Positions 1 to 11,561 are shown, counted from the first letter of the stretch. The stretch: DNA of 64,000 bases from Oscheius dolichura (GCA_932521035.1 OW051495.1:11222001-11286000); one strand, 5' to 3'. The notes: generated by a model not told the origin, from the letters alone. Translations and numbers: made by a program.

Positions 1-2344
1 AAGAATTCTGCGGAAAGCGGGTCATTCAGTTTCAAAGGATTGCACGACGGGATTGGTGCCAATGGTCAAGTTTAATCGTATCGAGTGGGTGGCTACTTTC
101 AGCGGCAGTTCCATGTGTATTCAAACGCCCCGGCGGTGTTAAAGGTGCACTCTGTTAACTGAAACCAGTTGAGGTGGGGCGCTACCGAACTAGTACTTTT
201 GTTAGCAGCGGCTAATACTTTGCAAAGTGTCAATGGAGCAGTATAACTACCCAAACTGAAATAAAAATGAGAATTAACAGCTAGCTGTGGGACTTTCAAA
301 CTACTCCTTGACCTAACCGATTACCAGCGTGTGGCATTCCCATGCATACGGCGGTTTCCACGGCCATCTGACCTTCAAGCGGACTGGTTGCTATTGCCAC
401 CCAAATCCTCTGGATCTCCTACTTCTTACGCTGCTTTTCTGCTTCAACATTCCCTCCTTTTTACAACGCAGAGCGATTGAACCTCGTTCCATGAAATATC
501 AGGCCACGTGAGGGACACTTTTCGAGGTCGCGTAGATCTTATCTCGGAATTGTTCGGTTAGATGATTCCCTCTTACGCACTTCCTCCCCCGTTTGTCTAA
601 ATGAACCTTGAAACTCATACCAGTTTTACTCATCGAGGGCGGAGGCGAAGAATCTATTATCAAGATGAACGGAATGGAGTAGGGAGCTCAAAGACGGAAA
701 GGTATTGAATTTTTGGCAGCCCTGCGCCTGTCCCTCTCGGTATACCAGGTTCTTTATTCTCCTATTACTATTACATAACACCTGCTTGCATTTGTTCCTT
801 ATTCGCCAGATCTGTGGCTGACATTTCTCATTAAGCCTTCTCCTCCTTTTCTGGCCAACACAGTAGATGTGTCTTTTTTTTTACTGTTCCACCGTCATTC
901 ATGGTCATCATCGTAGTAATATAAATACACCCAGGCGCATTGTGTCCCCTTCCGCTTTCCCAAATGGCAACAATGGCAATATTTCCTAGCACGGGGCAAC
1001 CCACGGCTCGAGGAAGCTTCGCGAACTATCGTAGTGTTATCAAGATCCTCTAGTCAAGGTTATTTTTGTCATCCTTTAGTTCACCTCCACTGCTTTTCTT
1101 CTGCCTTTTTCCCACACTTTTTTTAAAATGCTTGGTGGTTTCATAATCGAGACGGTTAGACAGCCTGTTCATGGGCGTTCCGTCCTCCACCACCTCGGCT
1201 GGTTGGTGTAATGCCCTATCAGCTTCTTCTTCCCACTAATTAGACATTGACCACGAGGACGGATCTTTGACTCCCTTTTAATATGCTTAGCTTCATCTGT
1301 GAGCGCCAAGAGGTTAGATTAAATCAACAAAAATGGAACACCTCCTGAAAAACAAGACGCCTGCTTCCACTTTTTACAATTTGCTGCAAAATTGGGTGGG
1401 ACCTCTTGCAGAGACAATGGTTGTCCTAATGAAAAACAAAGATCCACTGTTTTACCTTCTCGTTTTGAAGAAACGTCCTTAGTCATTGTGATATGCATCA
1501 TGTTTGGATTTTGAGCCCCATTCCCTCCCACGTTCTTGGCTAAACAACTCTTTGGTCATTCCAATAAATCACTCTTCTTTACCGTTTTCTAGCCAGGTAT
1601 TCCCATAAAGGCACCACACAAAAACACAGTTGATACGCGGCAAATTTGCCTAGCCCTAACATCTACTGAAACTTTGATCAACAGCACGAGTTCTCATGGC
1701 TTTTACCAACTCTCCATAACCCTCCATCCTTTCAATAGACTTTAAACCTTCCTTCTGTCATATTCATAGTTGTCTAGAGATGTGTTCCTCGATATTTATA
1801 TTCCTGTCACCGTCATTCACTTCCTCAATAACATTGGCACTAGTAATAGGAAAAGCTGCTTATGTGGCTGTAAATAAGCCACAGAAATTTCTAGACTCCT
1901 TGGGGAAGAAAGCACTTTCCTTTTATCATTTCTGTTTCCCCCATTAGTATATTTTGCAATGCCGGTTGCTATGGGCAACACAAAGTCATCACTTTTCAAT
2001 AACCTCTGCTTTCCTACTAATCATTGTGGCTTCCCTTCCCCACGGTGAAATGTTTGCTGATTCCATTAACTCTTTTGATCAAAAGAATCAAATCATTTAA
2101 TTTTTGTCTATTGTTCTCCCCCTCTCTCAGCGTGATGAGGCAAATGGAGCCGGTTATTTTGTTCTATTTTTTTCTCTCTTCGCTGTTCCTCCCGGGTTCA
2201 TTGGACAAAGCTGTATTCATCTATCGGGCAATATGTTTTCAACCTCGGATAGTATAAAATTTGATAATACTTCCCTCCTTCTATTTTGTCAGCGACTCCC
2301 ATATTCTTATCAAGTACAACCTCCAGGCCGCTCTAGTCTCAATC
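1..2344. other. Stretch without a supported gene
   Basis: No convincing gene model. The only hint is on the minus strand near 280-170, where a good acceptor (tttatttcag) is followed by about 30 open codons. It could be an internal or last exon of a gene running off the left edge, but it matches no family I know and the frame cannot be followed further. From about 400 to 2300 the plus strand is rich in C/T tracts and stop codons in all frames. The last few hundred bases are presumably the 5' region of the GRAMD4-like gene. Confidence 0.5.
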
Positions 2345-3790
2345 ATGTCCAATTTCAGAATGGCGCCTCGTGAACGCTTGGAAAGAATAATACCACCTCC
2401 GGAGCCACAGGAAATTCAAAGACCTGTTGAAGAAATTGGCGAAGAAGTTCAGGAAGACACTCTCTCCAATGGTACCGTTTCCATTTGGTATAGTTAACAA
2501 ATAGTCTTTTAGCGTCCACAAGTAGTACTTCTGACTGGTTTCGAGAAGAACTTAGAAGCATTTTCCTGGAACTTGCGGATGCTCTTCAAACACCCAAAGA
2601 CGAGGTTCAGGATCAAGTCAACAACGTGGAGAATCTGTCCATCCTGACACTACAAAAAGATCTTAAAAGATGCTGTGAGTTTGCCGAGACTTGATATAAA
2701 CTTTGAACGAAAGATGACGGGGATAGTTTAATGCCTCGCGGGAAAGGCCGTGCTGACAGATCGTAGGTGGATGACAATTATGACCATCCGCTAGACTGGG
2801 AAGAAAAACAACATTTCGAAACAGCAGATAATCGAGGGATTTCAGATACACTTCTTCATCCCATTCTGGAAGTAACCGCCGCCTTCTATGACGTGCTCTT
2901 GTGGAAGGACGCCTTCTCCACGCTGCTCTTTGCTCTGGTCTTCTTCTATTCCATCTACCGGCAGTGGACTTCAGTCTTGGTCTTTCTTCTGCTTCTCTTG
3001 CAGCTTGGTTTGAATTATTTAGCAGCTCATAAGTAATACTATCACCCATATTCAACAAGAATCATGATATTTAGGAGCATCGAAGTCGGACTCTACTTTC
3101 TTCCCCGGAAGAACCTTCCAAAACCAAAGTTTGACATTTCCGGAGCGCAGCTGATCTTGGAAGTGGCGAAATACGTGCAGTATCTTCTCAAGTTCACTGT
3201 AAATGTTCTCGAGAAGTTCCACAGGTATTTCTTTCCCAGAAATATCAGAAATGTGAATTTAGTTTGTTTACTTGGAAGAGAAAGGACGTCAGTCTTCGAT
3301 TCTGCGGTCTCCTGGTATATTGGTTAGCCTGGGCTGTCCTCTTTGATATAGGAACGTGTTTCTCTTGGTGCGGTGAGTACTTTATCAATAATTATCCCCG
3401 AAAGCTATGAGACTTGGACAAATTAGATGAAAAGACCTTTTCAGTGGCTGCATTTGGGGTGCGTCTCTTCTTCACCACTTATCTCTTCGAGAGGTTTCCG
3501 CGTCTCCGGAGATTACTCGACACTTACGGCTATTTCTATCGTAATCTGCCGGTCAAGTCGCATCAGAGTTCCGATTTCTCTTCACAAGACGATCTCGTAA
3601 GCCGATATTTTGTACACAAACCATGATTCATCGGCTTCAGTCACGACGTACACTTTCCTCTTCTACGCAATCAATCAGCTCAATGCGTAATGTCAAGTCC
3701 AAGTCACGGTTTCGCCTCTGGACCCAGGGAAAGCAGTTTCTTCGCAGGTTTATTATTTCCCTTATTAGCAGGAGGAACCAACCCTTTTAG
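2345..3790 (+). CDS. GRAMD4-like multipass membrane protein lacking the GRAM domain
   Basis: The model has about seven exons and roughly 330 residues. The N-terminal part is acidic and helical. It is followed by the segment YWEEKQHF...DNRGISDTLLHPILE, then a membrane pair around YDVLLWKDAFSTLLF and FLLLLLQLGLNYL. Next come a helical region (KFDISGAQLILEVAKYVQYL), a third/fourth membrane segment (RFCGLLVYWLAWAVLFDIG) and the FFTTYLFERFPRLRRLLDTY box. This order resembles vertebrate GRAMD4, a membrane protein linked to mitochondrial cell death and ER contact biology. After the last box only a short basic Ser/Arg-rich tail remains, so the C-terminal GRAM domain is absent. The start at 2345 is the first in-frame ATG; 2360 is also possible. 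The stop is 3790, or 3843 if the last junction is read differently. I infer membrane localisation; function is unproven. Confidence 0.7.
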
Positions 3791-3999
3791 ACCGGCTCGA
3801 AGTGGATAATGAACAGGAAAATATTAACAACTTTAATCATTAAACCCGATGGCATCCCTCTCAATCAAAACTTTAACAGAATCGTCTAGTCTTCAAGCGC
3901 TAATCTCAGTTCACTGGTATTTTCTTTTATAAAATAAACAGTTACATTTACTGTACACGTGTTCGTTGTTTACACCAGATAGGTGGCGGGAAATAGAGT

Positions 4000-5141
4000 T
4001 CAAACAGCGACAAAAACACCACGACGCTTGTTCCTCTCCTTATACTCTTCGGCACGTGATACAATACGGTGGACGAGGTCCGTAGTAGAAATCAAGGGGG
4101 TACGGGTAGTCTCCAGGAAACGGTCAGTTCTCTGTAAAGGGATCAATTATCTCACTGTTGATTTTGCAGCCAAACTGAGGTCCATTGAAAATAAGTCACA
4201 ACTCTTCGGGCGGCTTTTCGCGACCTTTCTTATGATAATTGAAGCAGAGGTGGGTCTTAGAGAGCGGCTAGACAGCCTATGGCCTTCCCGATCTCCTATG
4301 GATATGACCAGTGATCTTTAGCAAGCCGTGGCATCCACAGAATGGCAAAGAAAGTCAAGACCAGAACAGTGTTCCCTTGGCATCTGGCCATTTTTAGTTA
4401 ACCCATCGCAGTCTACCAACTGTCCTCACTCTTTTCTTACCTTGAATGGAGCATAGCAGTCGTCAATATCGCTTAGCTCTTCATTAATTTCGTATGGAAG
4501 AGAATCGTGGGCAACCAGGTCAATCTTAAAATTCTCTCTACCTACTTTCCACTTGCGTTCTTACTTTCCACTGGTCAATAAATTCCAATGTTGGATAAAA
4601 TGGAGGGAAGGCAATCACTTCATCCACAAATGGACATAATTGTACGCTTTTGACTCGTTCGTCGTGTGTCATTACAGTTGGGCCTCCTTTGTATTTCAGG
4701 CAATCCTCATCCGTCACAACTGAAAATCTTGTTTACATTTATCTTTTGCTCTTTTTCTATAGCTTTCGAGCCTTATGACTACATTGGGAAGATAGCAAAG
4801 ACGCTGGGAATAGTGGGTGTTTACATAGGCAGAGGTGGCGATAAGAGAAGCTTCGGATCAATAAGGAACAGTCAGCAAAGGGGATATTTGGTCAATTTGG
4901 AACATCTGGCCTATCATAGCTGGTATGGACTAACCTCCAACAATTAGATAGATGTTATCGTAGGCCAATTTGGCCTGCTTCAACTGCTCGATGTGCCCAT
5001 AATGGAACAGATCGTAGACTCCATCGGCATAGACCCGGATCTGTCTGTGAGCTGGAACGTTATTTTACGGAGGTAGGCAAAAGACCTACCAGGATTGCTC
5101 TGAATCTCTGTGATTGTGAGAGGCTTAAACTTTCCTTCCAT
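4000..5141 (-). CDS. PCYT1: Choline-phosphate cytidylyltransferase, catalytic domain only
   Basis: This enzyme makes CDP-choline from CTP and phosphocholine, the rate-limiting step of the Kennedy pathway. Five exons give about 180 residues. The start region reaches [19 protein letters not shown], which contains the CTP-binding HxGH motif (HYGH). It continues with [21 protein letters not shown], the [15 protein letters not shown] segment, FVDEVI, and [11 protein letters not shown]. The last exon carries [20 protein letters not shown] and then a short basic end. The family signature RTEGISTTD is RTPLISTTD here, so E-G is replaced by P-L. The amphipathic membrane-binding helix and phosphorylated tail of canonical CCT (about 360 residues) are absent. 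The start at 5141 is the first in-frame ATG. The preceding codons are open back to an acceptor near 5165, so an upstream exon is possible. It may be a divergent paralogue rather than the main enzyme. Confidence 0.88.
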
Positions 5142-6611
5142 TTTAAAATCGTGAACAAGAGGACCCTGAAAGGAGAAATTATCAAACTGGTTGCACGAAG
5201 AGACATTTAGGAATCTTAAAACTGAAAAAGGGAAAGTATGCGTGGTATAGAAGCTTTCTTTTATAGCTAAGCCAAACGGCCTGGGAAAATAACAGAAAAG
5301 TCTCCCCAGTTATTGGTCTTCTACAGAAAATGGAGATAGAAAACGGCTGATTATATCAAAGGTGAACTAGGTTTAGTGGCTGATATCAGTAAAGAATTCT
5401 GGCTCGAAGGAACCGTCATCACAGGAGGAGACACGCCCTTTGCAAATGAATTACAAAGGAAGATTTTAGCACTTGCCAGTCATCTTTCCGATAAAATTGA
5501 GGGTTAACAATTTGAAGTATTCTTAAAGGCTGGATCAGAACACACTTGAAAGGAACAAGAAAAGAATCAAGTATATGACCGTGAGGTGAAAAAGGAGTAA
5601 GGCGATGATGACGTGTTATCGTAAAGAAGAAATGCATAAAATATATGAGTCATGAACTGAAACACCGTACTCTGGAGGAGAGTGGGAATACCCTAAAGGA
5701 AGGTTGCCCCTTCCCCTGTAATTTCCCGTCGCTTCGCTATTTCGTTTTAGCAAAGTCATTCCGATACTGACGAAAGGTAACGAAAAGTTGCGGCAAGAAC
5801 TATCGGTTAAGAGCTGGAAACATGCTCATTCGACTCAGTTTTTGACGCTGATTACGAATCCTTAAAAAAAAACCAATTTTTTTGAGTTTTCAGAGTTTTC
5901 ATAAATTTGAAGAAGAATGGAAAGATGAACTCAGAATTTAATGGAGAAACAATTGAAAAGCTGTCAAAATAATTGAGGGCTGGGATGACTATTCCTTGGC
6001 GAAATATGGCTATCACTACGGAATGAGTGATAATATATCCTTTAGAGTATCCTTAGGTTAGTTACTGAAGAATATCAGAACGTCCTGAAAAGACGTTTCC
6101 ATTAGAAATCGCCTTTGCAGGGTGTCTACAAAAACGCAAATGGAATATGCGCTAAAAACTTGAGGATATCCAGTCCAGCCATTCCCTAATCATCTGTTAT
6201 GATGGAAAGTTCTTCACGTTTCCTTTCAGTTTGCTGCCTGTCTCAAAGTAGCCCATGTTCCATCTCTCTGGGTCAAACTGTTTTCCAGTACTGGCTCGTA
6301 TTTGGCTATCAATGAGCCTTTTTCTTCGACGCAATTGGATATTTAACCTCGTCCTCGTTTTATATCCCCTTCTTGGATCACCGCTTTCTCCACTGTCTAA
6401 AAGTCTCCCGGCTTGCATCCTCTTCCACACTCTGTCCTCCCGCAATTAACGGATTTCATGCCTGTTTAAATGTTCCACTTTCAAGTGTCTTTTGGCGCCC
6501 GGGATCTTTAGAAATATCCTCCTGCTTGCCGCCGACTTTGGGGCGGGTTGATTATTCAATCGTCCCTGTGTGTTCAGGAACATCCTCGGACCTGTCTTCA
6601 CCTGGCGGCAG
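5142..6611. other. Intergenic; possible degenerate minus-strand coding pieces at about 6190-6540
   Basis: From 5142 to about 6180 I see no gene. Between about 6540 and 6190 the minus strand reads short protein-like stretches in changing frames, such as KVGGKQEDISKDPGRQKTLE and YEPVLENSLTQRDGTWATLR. Joining them needs introns of only about 24-31 nt, shorter than the 37-50 nt typical here. This is either a gene I cannot resolve or the remains of one. No family was recognised. The end of the interval must also hold the promoter of the acyltransferase that starts at 6612. Confidence 0.3.
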
Positions 6612-9600
6612 ATGGCATCCAAAATAGAACACTTACAAGGTATTCGGGGATTGGCCATCTTTGCCGTCATATTATTTCACTTCATTCCATGGCATTTTCC
6701 AAATGGATACCTCGGTGTCGACATGTGAGTTCTCTTTTTTTAAGATATATCCGCGCTTTCTAGATTTTTTGTTCTTTCTGGCTACCTCATGGCCATGATA
6801 CTTTCAAAAGAAGAGAAATTCAAATGGAATACAGTAACAGATTTCTGGTATCGGAGGGTGAAGAGGATCTTCCCCCTCTACTATCTTTCCCTATTATTGT
6901 CCACTGGTAATGATCTTCCTCCCTGTTTGCTAATCAACACTTTCAGCGACTTTATTTATATTTTCTGTACCTAATCTGCCGGCAGTTTTGGACTCATTAA
7001 TCAATTCTCTCTTATTCTCTACCAATTTACAGTCTTTTACGGGATTCGATTATTTCTTAAAGGTATGTCTGAACATTGTATGAATTGACGTTTTCAGCTT
7101 TCCGCCTCCTTTGATCTCTACACTCATACTTGGTCTCTCTGTGTTGAAATCCAGTTCTACCTAATATTTCCTCTTCTATATTTTATCCACTCACAAATTC
7201 CCGTTAAATATTCCGGCTACTACATATCTTGGCTTGTCCCAGGTACAGTTGCACCCCAGTAAAGAAGGGAAAATATTTCGCGAGAGGTTCTTTGAGTTTT
7301 TCTATCTTTGCGCAATCCGATAAAGCCTAAAGATTTGACTGGCCAAGCGTCTCTAGACTTCGGTCATTACTCAAGATTTTCTTATATGATAACCTTGTTT
7401 CACATTTAATGACACGTAGGAAAAAGTGACACAAGTGCGAAAAGAAAAGGGGAAAGTTCAGCACTAGACCTATTGCTTCCAGGAATCTTTTCACTTGGTT
7501 TCTATTTCTATGCCTCTGATGATGTCGCCTTTAATTGTGTTCTGGCACGATTGTGGCAGTTTGTTGTCGGCATAGTGACTTTCTATACTACGCACGAGAA
7601 GAAGAAAAAAGGTTTAACCTTATTAATAATATGCTTATTTTTCATTCAAGAAAATAATGACATCTTCATTTCTATCCTGGGGCTGGTTATTGTCAGTATC
7701 ACTATGTTTTCGCACAGCAAAATGCAGAAGGACTACACAAGGTAGGATTATTGTTGGACTATCAGAGTGTGAAAAAGACAACTAACAATATCCACAAGGA
7801 CAGTCGGAAGTTCTCGTATAAGGATTAATCCTGTCCACGCAGTGAGAAGCTGGCCCTGTTGTTGTACTCGAAATGTCGATTACTGCTCCTAGTGTACAGT
7901 ATTCTTCATCAATAGAGACAGGTCTCGTTGGGCAGCCGAATATGTCAGAGTTGGGTGTGGCGTTGTCGGCACAGGTTTGGATTTGTGCCGAGATCAACGA
8001 CAAGAGAATAAAAGTCGCAAACAACGGCATTCTTTATAGATTTCCTCGATGAGGGGGATTAATTTAAAACCGTTGGTCACATTGAATGGTATTTGGACAG
8101 GCGGGGACTGTCTGTGGTGTTAATCAGCAACAGTCGAAGAAAAATCTTTATAAGGGTTTTATGGGGTTTGGGAGCTGTCATGCGGGGTTAAGCTATCCAT
8201 CACAGTAGCCACAAGTTATCTGCATGTGCATAACTCTAGGGCAGATTATGCAGATCAAAATAAGAGAAATGAACTGTTTATTTTCAGCATCGAACCCCAT
8301 AAAAATAAATAAAAGTATACAGAAATCGATGTTTCTATGTTGAAGGCTATTGAAGTGGTTTATCCAAATTGGATACCATTGACATTGAGGTTGTTTTGGT
8401 TTGAGCCAGAGCACAGGTTACATGTGACCGGACACTGGATTCTCATCAGGTCACGGTAGAGCGAGTTAGTGCAGAAGGAGCGGAGGGAGGGACAGTCGGA
8501 GATTCTTGTATTCGGGTTGACCTGGTCGGCGCAGTTTCCATTGATAGAGCTCACAGTAGTGGTGAAGCCATTGACGGAAGTGAAGCCACCAGCAGCCGTA
8601 AACCCGGATCCATTACACCTGCCACACGTCCGAGGGCACTGCTGAGTCATAAGCTGGGCGTAGTTGGCATCGTTACAAAGGGCTGCTCTCTGAGGGCAGT
8701 CGGAGGTTCCAGTTCTTGGATTAGTGAGATCCACGCATCCTCCAGCTCCGACATTCCCTCCGTTTGTAACACTCGAACACCTGTTGCATGTGCGAGGGCA
8801 TTGTTGTGTCATAACACTGTAGTAGGTTGGATCATTACAAAGGCTGGCTCTAGACGGGCAGTCAGAAACTCCTGTGCGAGGGTTGAGCAGGTCGACGCAG
8901 TTCCCGGATGCGGTAATACCAATTCCTCCAACGCCTATACCTGCGGTAGTTCCAAAGTTGTTAAATCCGTTGAAACTGGTGGTTGCTCCCGGAGCAAGGG
9001 TTGTTGTAGCAGCACCTCCTCCAACAATTTGAACTCCCGCTTCTAGGCAGCACTGCTGGTCATCAGTGAATACCAGACCGGGTGGGCAAGATCCCGGTAT
9101 TATCGGGGGGCCTTGTTGATTTGCACCGCCTACACACTGTGTTGCGGCGAAGGCAGAAGCGAATAAAGTGGAGAAGACGAATAAGCGGAACATTGCTCGG
9201 TGGTGATGTTTCTGTACTGATCACGGGCTGTTATATAGTGACCGGCACAAGGCGTTAAGATACAGGAAGCAGAACAAAAGAGGAGCAGGTGAACAGACAG
9301 AACGGTGTCCGCTCTTCAAATTTTTCTGGCTGAACAAAGGTGTGAAACATTGCACATGCCCACAGGCTTTACTTTTTTTGTTATTTTTAGCACTTGCACA
9401 ATACAATAGCTCTTTCTTTAGCTTTTTCACATTGCCTACCCTTATTTCGCTGCCCCCAAAATAGCCAGACAGATCCACATCGGTCGCTAAATCAAACAAG
9501 CAGACCCTTCCTCTATACTTACCATTTTTCCAGACTAATAACTACCTTCTCCACTTCTTTTTTAATTGCTTACGGGAGAGGAAATGTTCTGATTGACAAC

Positions 9601-11011
9601 AAAGTAGCAGCCTTCATTGGAGAGGCCTCATACTCTTGGTATCTTGTCCACTGGCCGGTTGTCTGCTATCAAAAGAGCTTTGACTGGAATCAGATATATG
9701 GTGAGGGCTTTTCTCCAGATATCTATTGTATTTCAATCTCAGCCTATCCCTCTCTAATTGTCTTTTCCTTTCTTTTGGCAGTTCTGATCCACTTCGCTTT
9801 TGAGAGACACTACCTGAAATGGAATTATGTTGTCATCTTCTTCTCCATTTTTGCCTTTGGATTTGGATGTGTGCTGATGTATGTTCCCCTTTCGGGTAAC
9901 GTATTCACAGTTACAGTAAACTTTTCCATTTACAGCTGTAACAAGCCGGGAAATTCTTCAAGCTAGGGCTCTGAGCAAGAATTATACTCATCTGACAAAA
10001 GGTTTAGCACCCTTCTTTTACCTGAAAATATAATAAAAGTTTTAGAGGAAGTAATGAAATTCAACGTGAAGCTCTCCCACCTCGATGTTCCTATGCTCCT
10101 ACAGGAGAATTGTACCTACACGGAGAGACCGACCCTAAGATGGCAGGGATTCTGTCAATACGACGAACCATATCCTACCCGGGGAAATAATACCCTCATG
10201 GTTATTGGAAACAGCTGGGCTGCTAACATTATGCAACTAGTTTACGAGGAATGCTCTCCCTTTGCCAGGAACATCAGTTTCTACAGTGTTGGAGGTATAT
10301 CCGCCCTTGAAATTTGAATATCGACAGTTTAGGTTGTGATGTGCTCCCGGACGTGATTAAATCATGCAGTATCAAGCCCCAATATGTTGAATATGTCGAA
10401 CGTGTCAAGCCGGACGTGCTCTACATTGTAGCAAGGTGAGAAAGTAATATAATCGGGTTGGTTCGCATGGAAAGTAATCTACGGCATGCCCCATCTTCCA
10501 TTGAACAATCCTTCGTTTTCAGGCCGCTGGACTTGAAACATGTGGATGATGGAATGCTTCCTCTAGAGGATTCAGTCTTTGCCTCGGCTCTTACCCGTCT
10601 CCAAAAGCTTGAATCTCTTGTGAAAAAGAAGATTTTCATTCTGAATGCTTTTCACAACATTAACCCTAAGATTACCGCGCTGGCAAACGAATATTTAAAA
10701 TATGGACAGATCGATCCCAAGGTAGGACTACTAGCCAGTTGTTGATTCATTGGAAATTACAGGAAATCTCGTTGGATCTTCCGAATGGATTGAAAGTTGC
10801 CCGGTTGAGAACAGAAGAACTTGTGAGAAGATGCAAAAAGTGTGAAATATTTGACTACGTTCCATATTTGTCGATTAATCATAGAGTTACACTGTATGAC
10901 CCAGTCAATTTTGTAACCTTTGCCAATTCGGTACTACACATAACCCTTCCTGGACAAGAAAAGTTACGGCCGCTGTACAGAGACATGTGCAGTCGATTAC
11001 ACTTCTTTTAA
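6612..11011 (+). CDS. OAC/NRF-6-type membrane O-acyltransferase with C-terminal SGNH-like domain
   Basis: Acyltransferase_3 proteins transfer acyl groups across membranes. Exon 1 has HLQGIRGLAIFAVILFHF, continuing to GYLGVDIFFVLSGYLM and FWYRRVKRIFPLYY, the classic N-terminal core with the proposed catalytic His (ILFHF). Later segments are THTWSLCVEIQFYLIFP, ARLWQFVVG and GEASYSWYLVHWPVV. After the last membrane helix a lumenal part begins. It contains LMVIGNSWAANIMQL, where GNSW fits SGNH block I, and ends near YDPVNFVTFANSVLHIT and the terminal LRPLYRD. About eleven exons give somewhat over 600 residues. The start at 6612 directly follows cag, so it may be a trans-splice acceptor. The intron at 7742-9533 is 1.8 kb, unlike its ~40-nt neighbours, and contains two antisense ShKT genes. 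The substrate is unknown; C. elegans relatives act at the gut or body surface. Confidence 0.92.
7782..8030 (-). CDS. Short secreted protein with a truncated ShKT domain, nested in the acyltransferase intron
   Basis: A single exon of 82 residues. It has a signal peptide (MPLFATFILLSLISAQIQ), a cysteine-bearing N-terminal module (CADN...CPTRP...YCTLGAV) and a Thr/Ser linker. It then starts an ShKT domain (CVDRINPYTRTSDCP) that jumps straight to CGYC and stops. The middle of the domain, including the third and fourth cysteines, is missing compared with the paralogue at 8360-9193. It looks like an internal deletion between CP-containing motifs that kept the frame. It may still be made as a small secreted protein, or be a decaying duplicate. 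It lies antisense inside the 7742-9533 intron. Confidence 0.65.
   Translation of the reverse strand: MPLFATFILLSLISAQIQTCADNATPNSDIFGCPTRPVSIDEEYCTLGAVIDISSTTTGPASHCVDRINPYTRTSDCPCGYC
8193..8260 (-). pseudogene. Relic of an ShKT domain end
   Basis: The minus strand reads ICPRVMHMQITCGYC here, which matches the last third of an ShKT domain (CPxTCxxC). It has no intact preceding half and no start. It lies between the truncated ShKT gene and the full three-domain gene, so it is probably what remains of another copy, or of the piece deleted from the truncated gene. Confidence 0.4.
8360..9193 (-). CDS. Secreted protein with three ShKT domains, nested in the acyltransferase intron
   Basis: An intronless ORF of 277 residues. 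Signal peptide MFRLFVFSTLFASAFA; then an N-terminal module with C..CP..DDQQCC; a Thr/Gly-rich linker; and three ShKT domains, each with six cysteines in the C-VDxxNPxT-SDC-C-C-TC-C pattern. They begin at CVDLLNPRTG, CVDLTNPRTG and CADQVNPNTR. The tail is Asn/Gly-rich. ShKT domains are small disulphide-bonded folds, very common in secreted nematode proteins, and often of unknown target. The gene has its own TATA box and lies antisense in an acyltransferase intron. It is a close paralogue of 11562-12170, and the similarity continues into both flanks. Confidence 0.92.
   Translation of the reverse strand: MFRLFVFSTLFASAFAATQCVGGANQQGPPIIPGSCPPGLVFTDDQQCCLEAGVQIVGGGAATTTLAPGATTSFNGFNNFGTTAGIGVGGIGITASGNCVDLLNPRTGVSDCPSRASLCNDPTYYSVMTQQCPRTCNRCSSVTNGGNVGAGGCVDLTNPRTGTSDCPQRAALCNDANYAQLMTQQCPRTCGRCNGSGFTAAGGFTSVNGFTTTVSSINGNCADQVNPNTRISDCPSLRSFCTNSLYRDLMRIQCPVTCNLCSGSNQNNLNVNGIQFG
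9231..9237 (-). promoter_or_regulatory. TATA box of the three-domain ShKT gene
   Basis: TATATAA on the minus strand, about 40 nt upstream of the ATG at 9193. The context GTCACTATATA recurs at the paralogue (12204-12220), which supports a functional core promoter rather than chance. Confidence 0.6.
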
Positions 11012-11561
11012 ACTAAAAACAGTCGCTCATAAATGGATGCTAATAATAATAAAACTTTTATTGAAGATTACATTGCAGTCTTGCGCATGCATTCCCGGAG
11101 AGATCCGCATAATGGTCGTAGCTGGTCCTCTCTCTCTCTCCTCTGACTGTCCTCGAGTGTAACACGTACTGTGGCCGCCGACTATTAAAGAGGCTCCCCT
11201 GGACAGAATTTCCTCCTCCACTCAAAAATGTTTTCATTCCCAAAAGGCCAAGAAGGAAACGAACTGTTGAAGACAAGGAAGCACGCTCTAATAAGATAGC
11301 TTCTAGGAGTTTCTAGTTTTAACAATCGGGTTAAAACCCGTCGTAGTCGTGGCTACTGTTGCCTCTTTTGAGACTGATATTGCGGCTATTCTATATTTTT
11401 TTCCTGTTATGCGTTCCAAATGCTGATACGATAATAAGGCTTTTTTTTGGGGCTATAAACACATTTTTAGTTGCACTTTATATTTCTAACACCATAAATG
11501 ACCATACATAAAGGAAAGTGTACAGAAATCGTTGTTTCTTCATAGTTTGTCTGAGTAAGAC
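11012..11561. other. Intergenic, 3' regions of convergent genes
   Basis: No gene is supported. An AATAAAA at 11049-11055 is the likely poly(A) signal of the acyltransferase on the plus strand. The stretch from about 11500 is the 3' flank of the minus-strand ShKT gene. It matches the flank of the nested copy: gtgtacagaaatcgttg here and gtatacagaaatcgatg near 8317. Confidence 0.5.

Noticed and set aside
99-299. Minus-strand exon-like stretch with a good acceptor
   Set aside because: It cannot be followed into a second exon within the window and matches no family, so it was left only as a note.
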